DNA from: Acanthamoeba sp. SK_2022b
Lineage: Eukaryota > Discosea > Longamoebia > Acanthamoebidae
Reading direction: 5' to 3'
DNA: 64,000 bases
Assembly: GCA_027943245.1 (NCBI GenBank)
Contig: JANDJZ010000082.1
Location: forward strand, 57,587-121,586
The translations under genes and the position numbers were made by a program. The notes beneath the pieces are model-generated. The model saw only the letters and a list, made by a program, of their open reading frames with translations. It was not told the origin of the DNA and made no database searches. Positions 7,379 through 17,359 of the stretch are shown piece by piece (position 1 is the stretch's first letter; every line of letters starts with the position of its first letter).

Positions 7379-8509
7379 TTATTGCGGCTTACCGGAGAAC
7401 AAGAAGCGCAGCACCGGAATACGCTTGTGCAGTTCATATAAAGCGAAGGCCAGCGAGAACACAAACAGCAGGCCCAGCAAGAATCCCAACAGGTTGTTGC
7501 CGATATAAGGCGTCACGAAAGCGCCATATATCAGGGTCAACGGGTGGTGCACCAGATATATAAACAGTGAGGCATTGACCAGATAGGTGATGCGCGGCGA
7601 GTGATAATTCAGCAGGTTATGCCCGAAAGAGAACACCACGTTGGTCATCAGGATCCCCATTAGGGTTTTGATCACCACTTCCAGCTCGAACATATAGCTG
7701 CTGTGCGCCAACAGCTTTTGATTCAGCATATATGCGATAAACAGCAGCAGCGAGCCGAGCAGCGCCAGCGGCGAGCGACGCAGAAAAATCTCCTTAAGCC
7801 ACACGTACTTAAACGCATAAGCGCCGAGGATGAAGAACGGCAGGTAGAACATCGTCTCCATCACCACGAAATTGAACAGGCCGTTGGATAATAGCTGCGG
7901 CGCGACAATTAAAATAATACGGTGCGCGGCCGAATAGCATACCGCATAAATAAAGAAAAACAGTGAGATGTTTCCTAATCCACGCAGTCTGTTTATTAAC
8001 GCCGGAATATGCTCACGAGTTTGACGCTTGATTTTACGGAACAGATAAAAGCAGGCACAGGTTAACAACGACAGCGTCAATAAGAACCACAGATGAGAAA
8101 CCAATTCCCAAACTGTTACATTTATTTTCTGATAGAGAGAAAATTCATCCCAGCCGTTTAATTTATCGGTGAAATATTTCAGCATGAAAAACTGCGGCAC
8201 CGTAATTAGCGGGATGGAGCTCAACAGCGGGATTGCCACCCGCTCCAGCCTGACCTTCAGCCACTGGTGGCGCTCGTAGCGCTCGTAAAGCATGTAGGAG
8301 AAGTAGCCGGATATCACGAAGAACACCTGCATGCGAAAAGCGTGGATGAAGTCGTTTAGCACCGTGAGCGAGAAGGAGGGGGACGCGCTGTTCACCGCCC
8401 AGGCATGGCTGGAATAAATCAGGGAGAGGTGAAACGGAATCCCGAGCAACATCAAATAGGCTCGGATCGAATCGAGGAAAAACTCGCGCTGTTTGCTGCC
8501 TTTAGTCAT
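7379..8509 (-). CDS. opgC: OpgC (MdoC), glucan succinyltransferase
   Basis: OpgC adds succinyl groups to osmoregulated periplasmic glucans. The 376-aa protein is an acyltransferase-3-type integral membrane protein with about ten helices. It keeps the N-terminal FFLDSIRAYLMLLGIPFH block (the first histidine of the family is here), the MQVFFVISGYFSYML segment, FNFVVMETMFYLPFFILGAY and the C-terminal RIPVLRFLFSGKP. It is divergent from opgGH across about 260 bp, as in E. coli. The start has only a weak ribosome site (GCGGTAATCT). The C-terminus is slightly shorter than that of E. coli OpgC. Confidence 0.95.
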   Translation of the reverse strand: MTKGSKQREFFLDSIRAYLMLLGIPFHLSLIYSSHAWAVNSASPSFSLTVLNDFIHAFRMQVFFVISGYFSYMLYERYERHQWLKVRLERVAIPLLSSIPLITVPQFFMLKYFTDKLNGWDEFSLYQKINVTVWELVSHLWFLLTLSLLTCACFYLFRKIKRQTREHIPALINRLRGLGNISLFFFIYAVCYSAAHRIILIVAPQLLSNGLFNFVVMETMFYLPFFILGAYAFKYVWLKEIFLRRSPLALLGSLLLFIAYMLNQKLLAHSSYMFELEVVIKTLMGILMTNVVFSFGHNLLNYHSPRITYLVNASLFIYLVHHPLTLIYGAFVTPYIGNNLLGFLLGLLFVFSLAFALYELHKRIPVLRFLFSGKPQ

Positions 8510-8768
8510 AGATTACCGCTGGTGATTTAATCGGGTGCTCATTAACACGCTTAATAAGTCGTCAAACGTTAAATTGTTATCCGAAACCCTACTATAGCCC
8601 CCCGCATTTTTCCATAGCGTCTTGTTGCGCGGCTTGCTACGCTGGTGTTCCATCAGCTGCTTAAACAATGAGCCGTAAACATGAACCATCCATTTATCAT
8701 GTTGTCGGAAAGCTGAGTAATCCATTAATATGGATTTAAATGATTTGAGCACACGAATAGGGGGGGAT

Positions 8769-10337
8769 GTGCTAGTTAATATATTATCCGGACAACCACG
8801 CGCCGCGAGCGTTCGTTGGTTAGGTGCTACCGTATTGTTCACGCTGTTCAGTTCGCCGGCATGGGCCTTTTCTATTGATGATGTGGCCAAGCAGGCGCAG
8901 GATCTGGCCGCGAAAGGTTTCGAAGCCCCGAAGAGCAACCTTCCTTCTCAGTTCCGCGAGATGAAGTTCGCAGACTATCAGCAGATTCAGTTCAATCACG
9001 ATAAAGCCTATTGGAGCAAGCTGAAAACCCCTTTCAAGCTTGAGTTTTATCATCAGGGGATGTACTTCGACACGCCGGTGAAAATCAATGAAGTCACCTC
9101 CACCAGCGTAAAACAGATCAAGTACAGCCCGGATTACTTCAACTTCGGTTCGGTCAAACACGACCCTGAATCGGTGAAAAACCTCGGCTTTGCCGGCTTC
9201 AAGGTGATCTACCCGATCAACAGCGCCGACAAAAACGATGAGATCATGAGCCTGCTGGGCGCGAGCTATTTCCGCGTGGTGGGTAAAGGGCAGGTTTACG
9301 GGCTTTCCGCTCGCGGCCTGGCTATCGATACCGCTTTGCCATCTGGCGAAGAGTTCCCGCGTTTCCGCGAATTCTGGGTTGAGCGTCCGAAGCAGGGCGA
9401 CAAACACCTGGTGATCTACGCGTTGCTGGATTCCCCGCGCGCCACCGGCGCTTACCGTTTCACGGTGATCCCGGGCCGCGACACCACCGTGGACGTCGAG
9501 TCTAAAGTGTTCCTGCGCGACAAGGTGGGCAAGCTGGGCCTGGCGCCGCTGACCAGCATGTACCTGTTCGGGCCGAACCAGCCGTCGCCGACGCTGAACT
9601 ATCGCCCGGCGTTGCACGACTCCAACGGTCTGTCTATCCATGCCGGCAACGGCGAGTGGATCTGGCGCCCGCTGAACAATCCTAAACACCTGTCCGTCAG
9701 CACCTATACCGTCGAGAACCCGAAAGGCTTCGGTCTGCTGCAGCGCGGCCGCAACTTCAAGGATTACGAAGATCTGGACGATCGTTACGATCTGCGCCCG
9801 AGCGCCTGGATCGAACCGAAGGGCGACTGGGGTAAAGGCAAGGTCGAGCTGGTGGAGATCCCGACGGCGGATGAAACCAACGACAATATCGTGGCGTTCT
9901 GGACACCGGATACGCTGCCGGAAGCCAAAAAGCCGCTGACGCTGAGCTACCGTCTGAACTTCACCCGCGACGAAGACAAACTGCATTCGCAAGACATCGC
10001 CTATGTGGCGCGGACCATGCGTTCGACCGGTGACGTGAAGCAGTCCAACCTGATTCGCGAGCCTGACGGCAGCGTGGCCTTCCTGGTCGACTTCGTCGGC
10101 CCGGTGCTGAAAGGGCTGGACGCCAACACCCCAGTCGCTTCTCAGATCAGCATCGGCGACAACGGTGAAATGGTAGAAAACAACGTCCGCTATAACCCAG
10201 TGACCAAAGGCTGGCGCCTGACGGTACGTCTGAAAGTAAAAGACGACAAGAAGCCGGTAGAAATGCGCGCAGCGCTGGTCAATGGTGATAAGACTCTGTC
10301 GGAAACCTGGAGCTATCAGCTACCTGCCAATGAATAA
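8769..10337 (+). CDS. opgG: OpgG (MdoG), periplasmic glucan biosynthesis protein
   Basis: A periplasmic protein needed to build branched osmoregulated periplasmic glucans from the OpgH backbone. The export signal ([19 protein letters not shown]) is cleaved before [11 protein letters not shown], and the mature protein aligns throughout with E. coli MdoG, ending identically in [12 protein letters not shown]. The start is uncertain. A GTG at 8769 gives 522 aa with a normal-length signal, whereas an ATG at 8730 has no ribosome site and adds 13 residues. A run of seven G (8760-8766) abuts the GTG. The stop overlaps the opgH start by 8 nt, so the two are translated as an operon. Confidence 0.94.
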   Translation: MLVNILSGQPRAASVRWLGATVLFTLFSSPAWAFSIDDVAKQAQDLAAKGFEAPKSNLPSQFREMKFADYQQIQFNHDKAYWSKLKTPFKLEFYHQGMYFDTPVKINEVTSTSVKQIKYSPDYFNFGSVKHDPESVKNLGFAGFKVIYPINSADKNDEIMSLLGASYFRVVGKGQVYGLSARGLAIDTALPSGEEFPRFREFWVERPKQGDKHLVIYALLDSPRATGAYRFTVIPGRDTTVDVESKVFLRDKVGKLGLAPLTSMYLFGPNQPSPTLNYRPALHDSNGLSIHAGNGEWIWRPLNNPKHLSVSTYTVENPKGFGLLQRGRNFKDYEDLDDRYDLRPSAWIEPKGDWGKGKVELVEIPTADETNDNIVAFWTPDTLPEAKKPLTLSYRLNFTRDEDKLHSQDIAYVARTMRSTGDVKQSNLIREPDGSVAFLVDFVGPVLKGLDANTPVASQISIGDNGEMVENNVRYNPVTKGWRLTVRLKVKDDKKPVEMRAALVNGDKTLSETWSYQLPANE

Positions 10338-12888
10338 GCCTACTCAACCCGCCCAGGATTATCTTGCGGCGCTGCCTCTGACCGCCGAGCGGTCGGAGGC
10401 GCTCAACCCTCAAACGGCGGATGACGCTCAGGCACTGGAGGCGCTCCATCGGCAGATGGGCGCCGCCGACGCCAACGTCAACAGCCTGTCGGCGGATGAC
10501 GTGGCGTTGGCCTCGGTCAAACCGCGCATCGAAAGCGCCTGGCCGGATGCGGTCAGCGATGACGACTTCGACACCGACGCCGAAGGGCGCGCCATTCTGA
10601 AGGCGACGCCGCCGATCAAACGAACCACCATGTTCCCGGAAGCCTGGCGTACCAACCCGGTGGCGCGCTTCTGGGATTCTCTGCTGGGGCGTTCGCCGCA
10701 CAATCGGCACGCCACCAAAGAGGAGGCCGAGGCCGAGAACCGCTGGCGCGTTGTCGGTTCCATGCGCCGCTACGTGCTGCTGGTGCTGATGCTGGTGCAG
10801 ACCGGCATCGCCACCTGGTACATGAAAACCATCTTGCCTTATCAGGGCTGGGCGCTGATCGATCCTATCGCCATGCTGGATCAGGATCTGATGCAGTCGG
10901 TGCTGCAGCTGCTGCCTTATGTGCTGCAAACCGGCATTCTGATCCTGTTCGCCGTACTGTTCTGCTGGGTCTCGGCCGGTTTCTGGACCGCGCTGATGGG
11001 CTTCCTGCAGCTGCTGATCGGTAAAGACAAATACAGCATTTCCTCCACCATCAAGGGCGATGAGCCGATCAACCCGGCGCACCGCACTGCGCTGATCATG
11101 CCGATCTGTAACGAAGACGTCGAACGCGTGTTCGCCGGCCTGCGTGCGACCTATGAGTCCGTCGCCGCGACAGGTCAGCTGGAACACTTCGATATCTACG
11201 TGCTGAGCGACAGCTACGATCCGGACATCTGCGTGGCGGAGCAAAAGGCGTGGATGGAGCTGTGCCGCGATGTCGACGGCCACGGCCGCATCTTCTATCG
11301 CCGCCGCCGCCGTCGCGTAAAACGCAAGAGCGGCAACATCGACGACTTCTGCCGTCGTTGGGGCGGTGAGTACAGCTACATGGTGATCCTGGACGCCGAC
11401 AGCGTGATGAGCGGCGAATGCCTCACCGGGCTGGTGCGTTTGATGGAAGCCAACCCGAACGCCGGCATCATCCAGTCCGCGCCGAAGGCGTCCGGTATGG
11501 ATACCCTGTATGCGCGCGTGCAGCAGTTCGCTACCCGCGTTTACGGGCCGCTGTTTACCGCCGGCCTGCATTTCTGGCAGCTGGGCGAGTCGCACTACTG
11601 GGGCCATAACGCCATCATCCGCGTGAAGCCGTTTATCGAGCACTGTGCGCTGGCGCCGCTGCAGGGCGAGGGTTCCTTCGCCGGTTCAATCTTGTCGCAC
11701 GACTTCGTTGAAGCGGCGCTGATGCGCCGCGCCGGCTGGGGCGTGTGGATCGCTTACGATCTGCCGGGCAGTTACGAAGAGCTGCCGCCAAACCTGCTGG
11801 ACGAGCTGAAACGCGACCGTCGCTGGTGCCACGGCAACCTGATGAACTTCCGCCTGTTCCTGGTGAAAGGCATGCACCCGGTGCACCGCGCGGTGTTCCT
11901 GACCGGCGTCATGTCCTACCTGTCGGCGCCGCTGTGGTTCATGTTCCTGGCGCTCTCCACCGCATTGCAGGTGGTGCACACTCTGATGGAACCGCAATAC
12001 TTCCTGCAGCCGCGGCAGCTGTTCCCGGTCTGGCCGCAGTGGCGGCCCGAGCTGGCGATAGCGCTGTTCTCCACCACGCTGGTGCTGTTGTTCCTGCCGA
12101 AGCTGCTCAGCATCGTGCTGATCTGGGCCAAGGGCGCGAAAGAGTACGGCGGGGCGTTCCGTCTGTTCATTTCGATGCTGATGGAAATGCTGTTCTCGGT
12201 GCTGCTGGCGCCGGTGCGCATGCTGTTCCATACCGTGTTCGTGGTGAGCGCCTTCCTCGGTTGGGAAGTGGTGTGGAATTCGCCGCAGCGTGACGATGAC
12301 GATACGCCTTGGGGCGAAGCGTTCCGCCGCCATGGCTCGCAGATGTTGCTGGGCCTGGTGTGGGCCGGCGGCATGGCGTGGCTGGATCTGCGCTTCCTGT
12401 GGTGGTTGGCGCCGATCGTGTTCTCGCTGATCCTGTCGCCGTTCGTGTCGGTGCTGTCGAGCCGCGCGACGCTGGGCATGAAGAGCAAACGCGCCAAGCT
12501 GTTCCTGATCCCGGAAGAGTACAACCCGCCGCGTGAGCTGCTGGCGACGGAAGAGTACCTGCATCTCAACCGCAACCGCGCGCTGACCAACGGCTTTATG
12601 CATGCGGTGGTCAACCCGTCCTTCAACGCGCTGGCGACGGCGTTGGCGACGGCGCGTCACCATCTGCGCGCTACCCTCGATCGCAACCGCGAGGAGCGGG
12701 TGAACGAAGCGCTGGAGCTGGGGCCGGAGAAGCTGGTGAAGGGCAAACGTCTGGAGCTGCTGAGCGATCCGGTCACGCTGGCTCGTCTGCACCAGCGCGT
12801 CTGGCTGTTGCCGGAAGGCGCTGCCTGGCGTGAGCACTATCAGCAGTTGCCGCACAACCCGCTGGCACACCCAACGTGCCGACGTTAA
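10330..12888 (+). CDS. opgH: OpgH (MdoH), glucan glucosyltransferase
   Basis: An inner-membrane family-2 glycosyltransferase that polymerises UDP-glucose into the beta-1,2-glucan backbone and exports it. In E. coli it also tunes FtsZ assembly to UDP-glucose. It is 852 aa. There are membrane helices near residues 145-225 and in the C-terminal third, around a cytoplasmic catalytic domain. LDAD at 354-357 is the metal-binding DxD, and RDRRW at 495-499 is the Q/RxxRW acceptor motif. The N-terminus ([17 protein letters not shown]) is more variable than in E. coli. The ATG at 10330 overlaps the opgG stop. Confidence 0.96.
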   Translation: MNKPTQPAQDYLAALPLTAERSEALNPQTADDAQALEALHRQMGAADANVNSLSADDVALASVKPRIESAWPDAVSDDDFDTDAEGRAILKATPPIKRTTMFPEAWRTNPVARFWDSLLGRSPHNRHATKEEAEAENRWRVVGSMRRYVLLVLMLVQTGIATWYMKTILPYQGWALIDPIAMLDQDLMQSVLQLLPYVLQTGILILFAVLFCWVSAGFWTALMGFLQLLIGKDKYSISSTIKGDEPINPAHRTALIMPICNEDVERVFAGLRATYESVAATGQLEHFDIYVLSDSYDPDICVAEQKAWMELCRDVDGHGRIFYRRRRRRVKRKSGNIDDFCRRWGGEYSYMVILDADSVMSGECLTGLVRLMEANPNAGIIQSAPKASGMDTLYARVQQFATRVYGPLFTAGLHFWQLGESHYWGHNAIIRVKPFIEHCALAPLQGEGSFAGSILSHDFVEAALMRRAGWGVWIAYDLPGSYEELPPNLLDELKRDRRWCHGNLMNFRLFLVKGMHPVHRAVFLTGVMSYLSAPLWFMFLALSTALQVVHTLMEPQYFLQPRQLFPVWPQWRPELAIALFSTTLVLLFLPKLLSIVLIWAKGAKEYGGAFRLFISMLMEMLFSVLLAPVRMLFHTVFVVSAFLGWEVVWNSPQRDDDDTPWGEAFRRHGSQMLLGLVWAGGMAWLDLRFLWWLAPIVFSLILSPFVSVLSSRATLGMKSKRAKLFLIPEEYNPPRELLATEEYLHLNRNRALTNGFMHAVVNPSFNALATALATARHHLRATLDRNREERVNEALELGPEKLVKGKRLELLSDPVTLARLHQRVWLLPEGAAWREHYQQLPHNPLAHPTCRR

Positions 12889-12909
12889 TCGCTGAACGGT
12901 AACGCTCAG

Positions 12910-12946
12910 ACGGGGAATGCGCATGGCGCGTTCCCCGTTTTTTTTT
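12910..12946 (+). terminator. Terminator of opgGH
   Basis: ACGGGGAA and TTCCCCGT flank a GC-rich loop and are followed by nine T. It lies 22 bases after the opgH stop. Confidence 0.92.
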
Positions 12947-13052
12947 ACCTTTTGCTTACGCGCGCCGGTACCGGTGGAGAAAGGGAACTGTGATAGACTG
13001 CGGCCGATGCGTTGTTCACTCGCGAAACAACCCTTTGCTCAGAGTCAATGTC

Positions 13053-13298
13053 GTGAAGCTCTCTTCCTACCTTCGGCTGGCCTGCGTGGCGGCCGGCGTG
13101 ATGGTCTTAACCGGTTGCGGCAGCATCATCAGCCGCACCGTGCCCGGCGCGGGGCATGGCCACCAGTACTATCCCGGCGTGCAGTGGGATTTGCGCGATA
13201 CGCCCTGGCGTTACGTCACGGTGATAGACGTGCCGCTGTCGATGGTGGTGGACACCTTTATGCTGCCGTTCGATGCGCAGCACGGCCCCTATGAGTAA
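13053..13298 (+). CDS. yceK: YceK lipoprotein (DUF1375)
   Basis: A small lipoprotein homologous to E. coli YceK. The lipobox VLTGCGS places the acylated cysteine about 26 residues from the GTG start, and the mature part (SIISRTVPG, HQYYPGVQWDLRDTPWRY, HGPYE at the end) is the family core. The chosen GTG at 13053 gives 81 aa. The frame is open further upstream to 12990, but that adds an unlikely leader. Serine after the lipid cysteine suggests sorting to the outer membrane. Function is unknown. It follows opgGH, as in E. coli. Confidence 0.88.
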   Translation: MKLSSYLRLACVAAGVMVLTGCGSIISRTVPGAGHGHQYYPGVQWDLRDTPWRYVTVIDVPLSMVVDTFMLPFDAQHGPYE

Positions 13299-13304
13299 AC
13301 CTGC

Positions 13305-13850
13305 TCAGCGGGTGGCGAACACCACCAACTGATAGCCTTTCTGCCCGCAATGGAAAGGTGCCAGCGCCGTCATGCCCAACCCTTGCACATGAGCGGCCAA
13401 CGAATGCGGATTGTCGTCGTCGATAAACAGCGCGCCCACGTCGTAGTCATGACGGGTGTGCGCTTTGACGGCGGCGTAGAGGCGTTTCAGCACGCCTTTG
13501 CCGCGCCAGGCGGCGTCGAGGCAAACCGGGCCGTAGAGAAACACCCGCTGCTCACTCAGCGCCCGCCCGGCGAAGGACTGCGTGGCGAGCGTCGCCAGCA
13601 TCGCATCCACCACCGGTGGCCGCGGTTGCACGTCGGCGGGCATCAGGCAAACGAACCCGGCCAGTTGGTTCTCCTGTTCGGCCACGAGTATGCCGATGCC
13701 GCGGTTGATCGCCGTCAGCTGCGCCTCATTCATGCGCGATACGATAAATCCCTGCCGTTTTTGGCGCTCGTCGAGCGCTTCCGGCACGTTTTCCCCCTGC
13801 AGCTGTAAAATGGCGGGGTAGTCGGTAGGGCGGGCCCGGCGGATAATCAT
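13305..13850 (-). CDS. GNAT family N-acetyltransferase
   Basis: A 181-aa protein with the GNAT fold: the N-terminal IRRARPTDYPAILQLQ strand-helix, central LAGFVCLMPA and FLYGPVCLDAAWRGKGVLKRLY, where the acetyl-CoA binding motif A (R/Q-x2-G-x-G/A) appears as RGKGVL, and a C-terminal strand (GYQLVVFATR). The ribosome site AGGAGG is clear. The substrate is unknown. It sits tail-to-tail with yceK (6-bp gap) and upstream of mysB on the same strand (33-bp gap), so mysB and this gene may be cotranscribed. Confidence 0.88.
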   Translation of the reverse strand: MIIRRARPTDYPAILQLQGENVPEALDERQKRQGFIVSRMNEAQLTAINRGIGILVAEQENQLAGFVCLMPADVQPRPPVVDAMLATLATQSFAGRALSEQRVFLYGPVCLDAAWRGKGVLKRLYAAVKAHTRHDYDVGALFIDDDNPHSLAAHVQGLGMTALAPFHCGQKGYQLVVFATR

Positions 13851-13883
13851 GCTGCCTCCTTGGCGATAAAAACGTGGTGCGGG

Positions 13884-14261
13884 TTAACGTTCATCCCATT
13901 CATCGGCCGCGGCCTGGCCTTCTTCGGTATCCAGCGGCGGCTCGAGCTGGAAGTCGCCTTCTTCCCATTCGTACAGGGTATTTTCGTCTATCCACTCGGC
14001 GGTGATCTCCACCTCGTCGTAGTCACCGTCGAATATCGCCTGCGCCGCCGCACCGCTGCGCAGCGGCAGGCATTCCACCGCTTCGCCTTCTTCTTCGAAG
14101 AACTCGGCCTGCCACATCGTGTCGCCATCCTGCATCACGTACTTTTGCAGATTGAACTGCTGCGGCACCGGCGGTTCGTCATCGCCGCCGCCTTCGGCGG
14201 TGTCGATAAACTCTTCACGTGCGGCCTCGATGGCTTCTTCTAGGGTTGCATACAGGCTCAT
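13884..14261 (-). CDS. mysB: MysB, acidic stress-associated protein
   Basis: A 125-aa highly acidic cytoplasmic protein, homologous to E. coli MysB (MsyB), which was found as a multicopy suppressor of secretion (secY/secA) defects. Conserved blocks are the N-terminal LYATLEEAIEAAREEF, FDGDYDEVEI, and the end FQLEPPLDTEEGQAAADEWDER. The ATG at 14261 with GGAGG six bases ahead is the start; a TTG six codons upstream also keeps the frame but would place the ribosome site inside the gene. Compared with E. coli it carries an insert, GGGDDEPPVP. The molecular role is unclear. Confidence 0.92.
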   Translation of the reverse strand: MSLYATLEEAIEAAREEFIDTAEGGGDDEPPVPQQFNLQKYVMQDGDTMWQAEFFEEEGEAVECLPLRSGAAAQAIFDGDYDEVEITAEWIDENTLYEWEEGDFQLEPPLDTEEGQAAADEWDER

Positions 14262-14374
14262 GTTCGCCTCCGTTGACAATGAGAGTAGAGCGCCCGGCGC
14301 ACTGCCGGTGCGGTGGGATAAACGTCAAAACTAATTGTTGTCTCACTGGCGCAGGATGCAAATTTTTTTGTTGT

Positions 14375-14406
14375 CCGCTTTGCGACGACGGTTGTCCGCA
14401 AAGCGG
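14375..14406. promoter_or_regulatory. Strong hairpin in the leader of the leuA-type gene
   Basis: CCGCTTTGCG (14375-14384) pairs perfectly with CGCAAAGCGG (14397-14406). The octamer TTGTCCGC is also repeated directly at 14371-14378 and 14392-14399. It lies 65 bp before the start of the isopropylmalate synthase gene. No T-tract follows on the plus strand. It could be an operator or an mRNA leader structure; I see no leucine-rich leader peptide. Confidence 0.5.
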
Positions 14407-14470
14407 GAGAAGAGGAGGCGATGGCGGGAAATAATGGCGCTATCGTTCACTCAGTTGCCAGGAGAAGCCC

Positions 14471-16153
14471 ATGTTAATCGACCCTTCAAGCAAATACCGA
14501 CCGTTCCCGCCGGTGACATTACCGGATCGTCAGTGGCCTTCGCGTACCCTGCGGCAGGCGCCGCGCTGGTGCTCCAGCGATCTGCGCGACGGCAACCAGG
14601 CGCTGGCGGAGCCGATGGATAATGCGCGCAAGCGCGAATTCTATCAATTGTTGTTGCAGTGCGGTTTCAAAGAGATTGAGGTGGCTTTCCCTTCGGCGTC
14701 GCAAACGGATTTCGATTTTGTGCGCACGCTGATCGACGAGCAACTGATCCCGCACGACGTCACGATTCAGGTGCTGACGCAGTCGCGAGACGATCTGATC
14801 GATCGCACCTTCGAGGCGCTGCTGGGGGCACCGCGGGCAATCGTGCATCTGTATAACGCCACGGCGCCGATGTTTCGCGACATCGTGTTCCGTCAGGATA
14901 AGGCCGCAACCGTGGCGCTGGCGGTGAACGGCGCGCGGCGCATTCGCCGGCATTGCGAGGCTCAGCCCGATACCGCCTGGTGCTTCGAGTATTCGCCGGA
15001 AACCTTCTGTTTTACTGAATTAGAGTTCGCGCTGGAGATCTGCGAGGCGGTGGCGGAGGTGTGGCAACCGGGGCCGCAGCGGCCGATGATCATCAACCTG
15101 CCGGCGACGGTGGAGGTGAGTACGCCCAACGTGTATGCCGATCAGATTGAGTGGTTCTGCCGTCACTTCAGCCGTCGCGCCGATGTGGCGATCAGCGTAC
15201 ATCCGCATAACGATCGCGGTACCGGCGTGGCCTGCGCGGAGCTGGCGCTGCTGGCCGGTGCCGATCGGGTCGAAGGCTGCCTGTTCGGCAACGGAGAGCG
15301 TACCGGCAACGTCGATCTGGTTACGTTGGCGTTGAATCTCTATACCCAGGGCGTGGCGCCGGGCCTGGACTTCAGCCGCCTGAAACAGGTGGTGGAAGTG
15401 GTGGAGCAGTGCAATCAGCTACCGGTGCATCCTCGCCATCCTTATGCCGGTGAGCTGGTGTTTACCGCCTTCTCCGGTTCGCATCAGGATGCGATCAAAA
15501 AAGGTTTCGCCGCGCAACGCCAGCGACAAGATGGCTGGTGGCAAGTGCCTTACCTGCCGCTCGATCCCGCCGATGTCGGCTGCAGCTATGAGGCGGTGAT
15601 CCGGGTCAACAGCCAGTCCGGTAAAAGCGGGGCTGCCTGGCTACTGGAACAAAATCATGGGCTGGCGTTGCCGCGCGGTCTGCAGATTGATTTCAGCCAG
15701 GTGGTGCAGCGTGCGACCGACGGCAGCGGGAAGGAAATGAGCGGCGCACAGCTGTGGCGCTTATTCCGCGACACCTATGGGCTGGTGGAGCAGCCGCGCT
15801 TGCAGCTGTTGAGCTACCAGACGGAAAGTCATGGGGTAGAGGCCTACAGCTTCAACGCGCGAGTTGCCTGCGAGGGAGAGCCACTGCGCCTGCAGGGGGC
15901 CGGCAACGGTCTGCTTTCCAGCGCGGTGGATGCGCTGCGTCAGCGCTTCGGCTTGCCGCTGGCGATTGAGGATTACCACGAGCACACGCTGGGGCATCAG
16001 AGCGACAGCCGAGCGGTGGCCTATATCCGCTGTGCGCTGCCGCAAGGTGAGGCGACCTACGGCGTTGGCATCGACGTTGACTCCGCCAGCGCCTCACTGC
16101 AGGCGCTGTTTAACGTTGCCGGGCGCTATCTGTCGTCGGCGCGGCTCGGCTGA
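14471..16153 (+). CDS. leuA: 2-isopropylmalate synthase, type 2 (LeuA2-like)
   Basis: It condenses acetyl-CoA with 2-ketoisovalerate to 2-isopropylmalate, the first step of leucine synthesis. The 560-aa protein begins with the extended N-terminus of the actinobacterial/pseudomonad type (SSKYRPFPP), then the catalytic TIM barrel with [10 protein letters not shown] (36-45) and the metal-binding [13 protein letters not shown] and a C-terminal regulatory LeuA domain ([12 protein letters not shown]) follow. It differs from the shorter enterobacterial LeuA of the leuABCD operon and stands alone here, so it is probably a second, acquired synthase. A good ribosome site (AGGAGA) precedes it. The 3' end overlaps the convergent AraC gene by 44 bp. 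A side reaction on another 2-oxoacid is possible. Confidence 0.88.
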   Translation: MLIDPSSKYRPFPPVTLPDRQWPSRTLRQAPRWCSSDLRDGNQALAEPMDNARKREFYQLLLQCGFKEIEVAFPSASQTDFDFVRTLIDEQLIPHDVTIQVLTQSRDDLIDRTFEALLGAPRAIVHLYNATAPMFRDIVFRQDKAATVALAVNGARRIRRHCEAQPDTAWCFEYSPETFCFTELEFALEICEAVAEVWQPGPQRPMIINLPATVEVSTPNVYADQIEWFCRHFSRRADVAISVHPHNDRGTGVACAELALLAGADRVEGCLFGNGERTGNVDLVTLALNLYTQGVAPGLDFSRLKQVVEVVEQCNQLPVHPRHPYAGELVFTAFSGSHQDAIKKGFAAQRQRQDGWWQVPYLPLDPADVGCSYEAVIRVNSQSGKSGAAWLLEQNHGLALPRGLQIDFSQVVQRATDGSGKEMSGAQLWRLFRDTYGLVEQPRLQLLSYQTESHGVEAYSFNARVACEGEPLRLQGAGNGLLSSAVDALRQRFGLPLAIEDYHEHTLGHQSDSRAVAYIRCALPQGEATYGVGIDVDSASASLQALFNVAGRYLSSARLG

Positions 16154-16904
16154 AATAGTCGCTGGGCGCGACCCCCAATAACCGGCGGAACATGGCGCTG
16201 AACGCGCTGGGGCTGTCATAGCCAAGATCCAGCGCCACTTCCAACACCGAGCGGCCGGTCGCCAACGCGTTCAACGCCGCCAGCAAACGGGCGCGTCGCA
16301 CCCAATCACTAAAATGCAGCCCGGTTTCTCGCTGGAAGCGCCGCGACAGGGTGCGTCCGCTGACGCTGAGCTGAGCGGCCGCCTGTTCCAGCGTCCAGGG
16401 CTGTGCCAGCGTGGCCTGAATATGGCGGCACAGGGCAAGCAGTGAGGCCTCACGCGGTTCGGGCAGGTGCAACGGCAGGATCGGCAGTATTCTCAACTCA
16501 TCCAGGATCAGTTCCATCACGCGCTCATCGCGCCCGCCGCTGGGATAGCCGGGCGCAATCTCCATCGCACAGATAATCAACTCGCGCAGCAGCGGCGAAA
16601 TCTGCACCACCTGGCATTGGGCCGGCAGATCGGCGCGCGCCAACGGATCGACAAACAGCGTCCTGGCTGCCACCTGGCCGGTGATGCGCAGGCTGTGCAC
16701 CATTTTCGCCGGTACCCAGACGCCGCGGCCGGGTGGCACCACCCAACTGCCGAGCCGGGTCGTGACCTGCACTACGCCGCTCAGGCTGTGAATCAGCTGC
16801 GCGCAGTTATGGTAGTGATCCGGCTCGCTATCGCCGTGGCGATAATCCTTGGCCAACGGCTGGATGGGCTGATCGACCGGCAGAACGTCATGAAACAGCA
16901 GCAT
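16110..16904 (-). CDS. AraC family transcriptional regulator (NimR-like)
   Basis: A 264-aa regulator with an N-terminal cupin-type sensor ([34 protein letters not shown]) and a C-terminal AraC double helix-turn-helix from about residue 160 ([21 protein letters not shown]; the second helix pair is in [17 protein letters not shown]). The cupin half resembles NimR/YdeO-like regulators that often control a neighbouring exporter or enzyme. It is convergent with and overlaps leuA2, and is divergent from the ArsR gene. Its target may be itself or the sulfur cluster. The ligand is unknown. Confidence 0.88.
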   Translation of the reverse strand: MLLFHDVLPVDQPIQPLAKDYRHGDSEPDHYHNCAQLIHSLSGVVQVTTRLGSWVVPPGRGVWVPAKMVHSLRITGQVAARTLFVDPLARADLPAQCQVVQISPLLRELIICAMEIAPGYPSGGRDERVMELILDELRILPILPLHLPEPREASLLALCRHIQATLAQPWTLEQAAAQLSVSGRTLSRRFQRETGLHFSDWVRRARLLAALNALATGRSVLEVALDLGYDSPSAFSAMFRRLLGVAPSDYFSRAAPTTDSARQR

Positions 16905-16995
16905 CGTTAGCGGCCTCCGCGCGGCAAAAGGGGGGAAGACAGCATGCCATGCGGCACGGTTTCACACCAGCCTGTGGCACGCGGCAGGTAAATGG

Positions 16996-17026
16996 TTTAT
17001 AAAATGATATTATATAATTTTATAAA
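16996..17026. promoter_or_regulatory. AT-rich operator/promoter of the ArsR-pmpAB cluster
   Basis: A perfect inverted repeat, TTTATAAAAT (16996-17005) and ATTTTATAAA (17017-17026), is spaced by 11 bp. It ends 15 bp before the regulator ATG and sits in a very AT-rich patch within GC-rich surroundings. Such AT-rich dyads are typical BigR/ArsR operators, and this one should cover the promoter, so autorepression is likely. Confidence 0.65.
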
Positions 17027-17041
17027 TTGATTGGAGGGGGG

Positions 17042-17359
17042 ATGGATATTGACGCGATGCGCAAGGCGGCGGCGCAGGCCGGCGCGATGCTGCGCACCTT
17101 GGGCAACGAAGATCGGCTGCTGCTGCTGTGCCGGCTCAGTCAGGGCGAAATGGCGGTGAGCGAGCTGGCGCAGGCGCTGGCTATCCGCCAGCCGACGTTG
17201 TCCCAACAGCTTGGCGTGCTGCGCGAGGAGGGGCTGGTCTCCACCCGGCGAGCCGGCAAGCAGATTTACTATGCGGTGGCCGATGCCAAAGCGCTGGCGC
17301 TGCTAACGACCCTGTATCAACTGTATTGCCCACAGCCGGAGAACCGCGATGACCATTGA
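17042..17359 (+). CDS. ArsR family regulator, BigR/SqrR/YgaV-type
   Basis: A 105-aa winged-helix repressor. The recognition helix region is AIRQPTLSQQLGVLREEGLV and the wing is TRRAGKQIYYAVAD. Two cysteines (C30 in LLLLCRL and C96 in LYCPQ) sit where BigR and SqrR carry the thiol pair that senses persulfide or reactive sulfur. The metal-binding box of ArsR/SmtB is absent. GGAGGGG precedes the ATG; an upstream TTG at 17027 is less likely. The gene overlaps the next one by 11 nt. Context with YedE-type sulfur transporters supports a sulfide/persulfide-responsive repressor. Confidence 0.85.
   Translation: MDIDAMRKAAAQAGAMLRTLGNEDRLLLLCRLSQGEMAVSELAQALAIRQPTLSQQLGVLREEGLVSTRRAGKQIYYAVADAKALALLTTLYQLYCPQPENRDDH

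Noticed and set aside
10279..12924. Long minus-strand frames opposite opgH
   Set aside because: Histidine/arginine/glutamine-rich translations typical of antisense high-GC DNA; opgH on the other strand is strongly conserved.
16905..17041. AT-rich patch as an insertion-site scar
   Set aside because: Better explained as the promoter/operator of the ArsR-type gene because of the perfect dyad; no target duplication seen.
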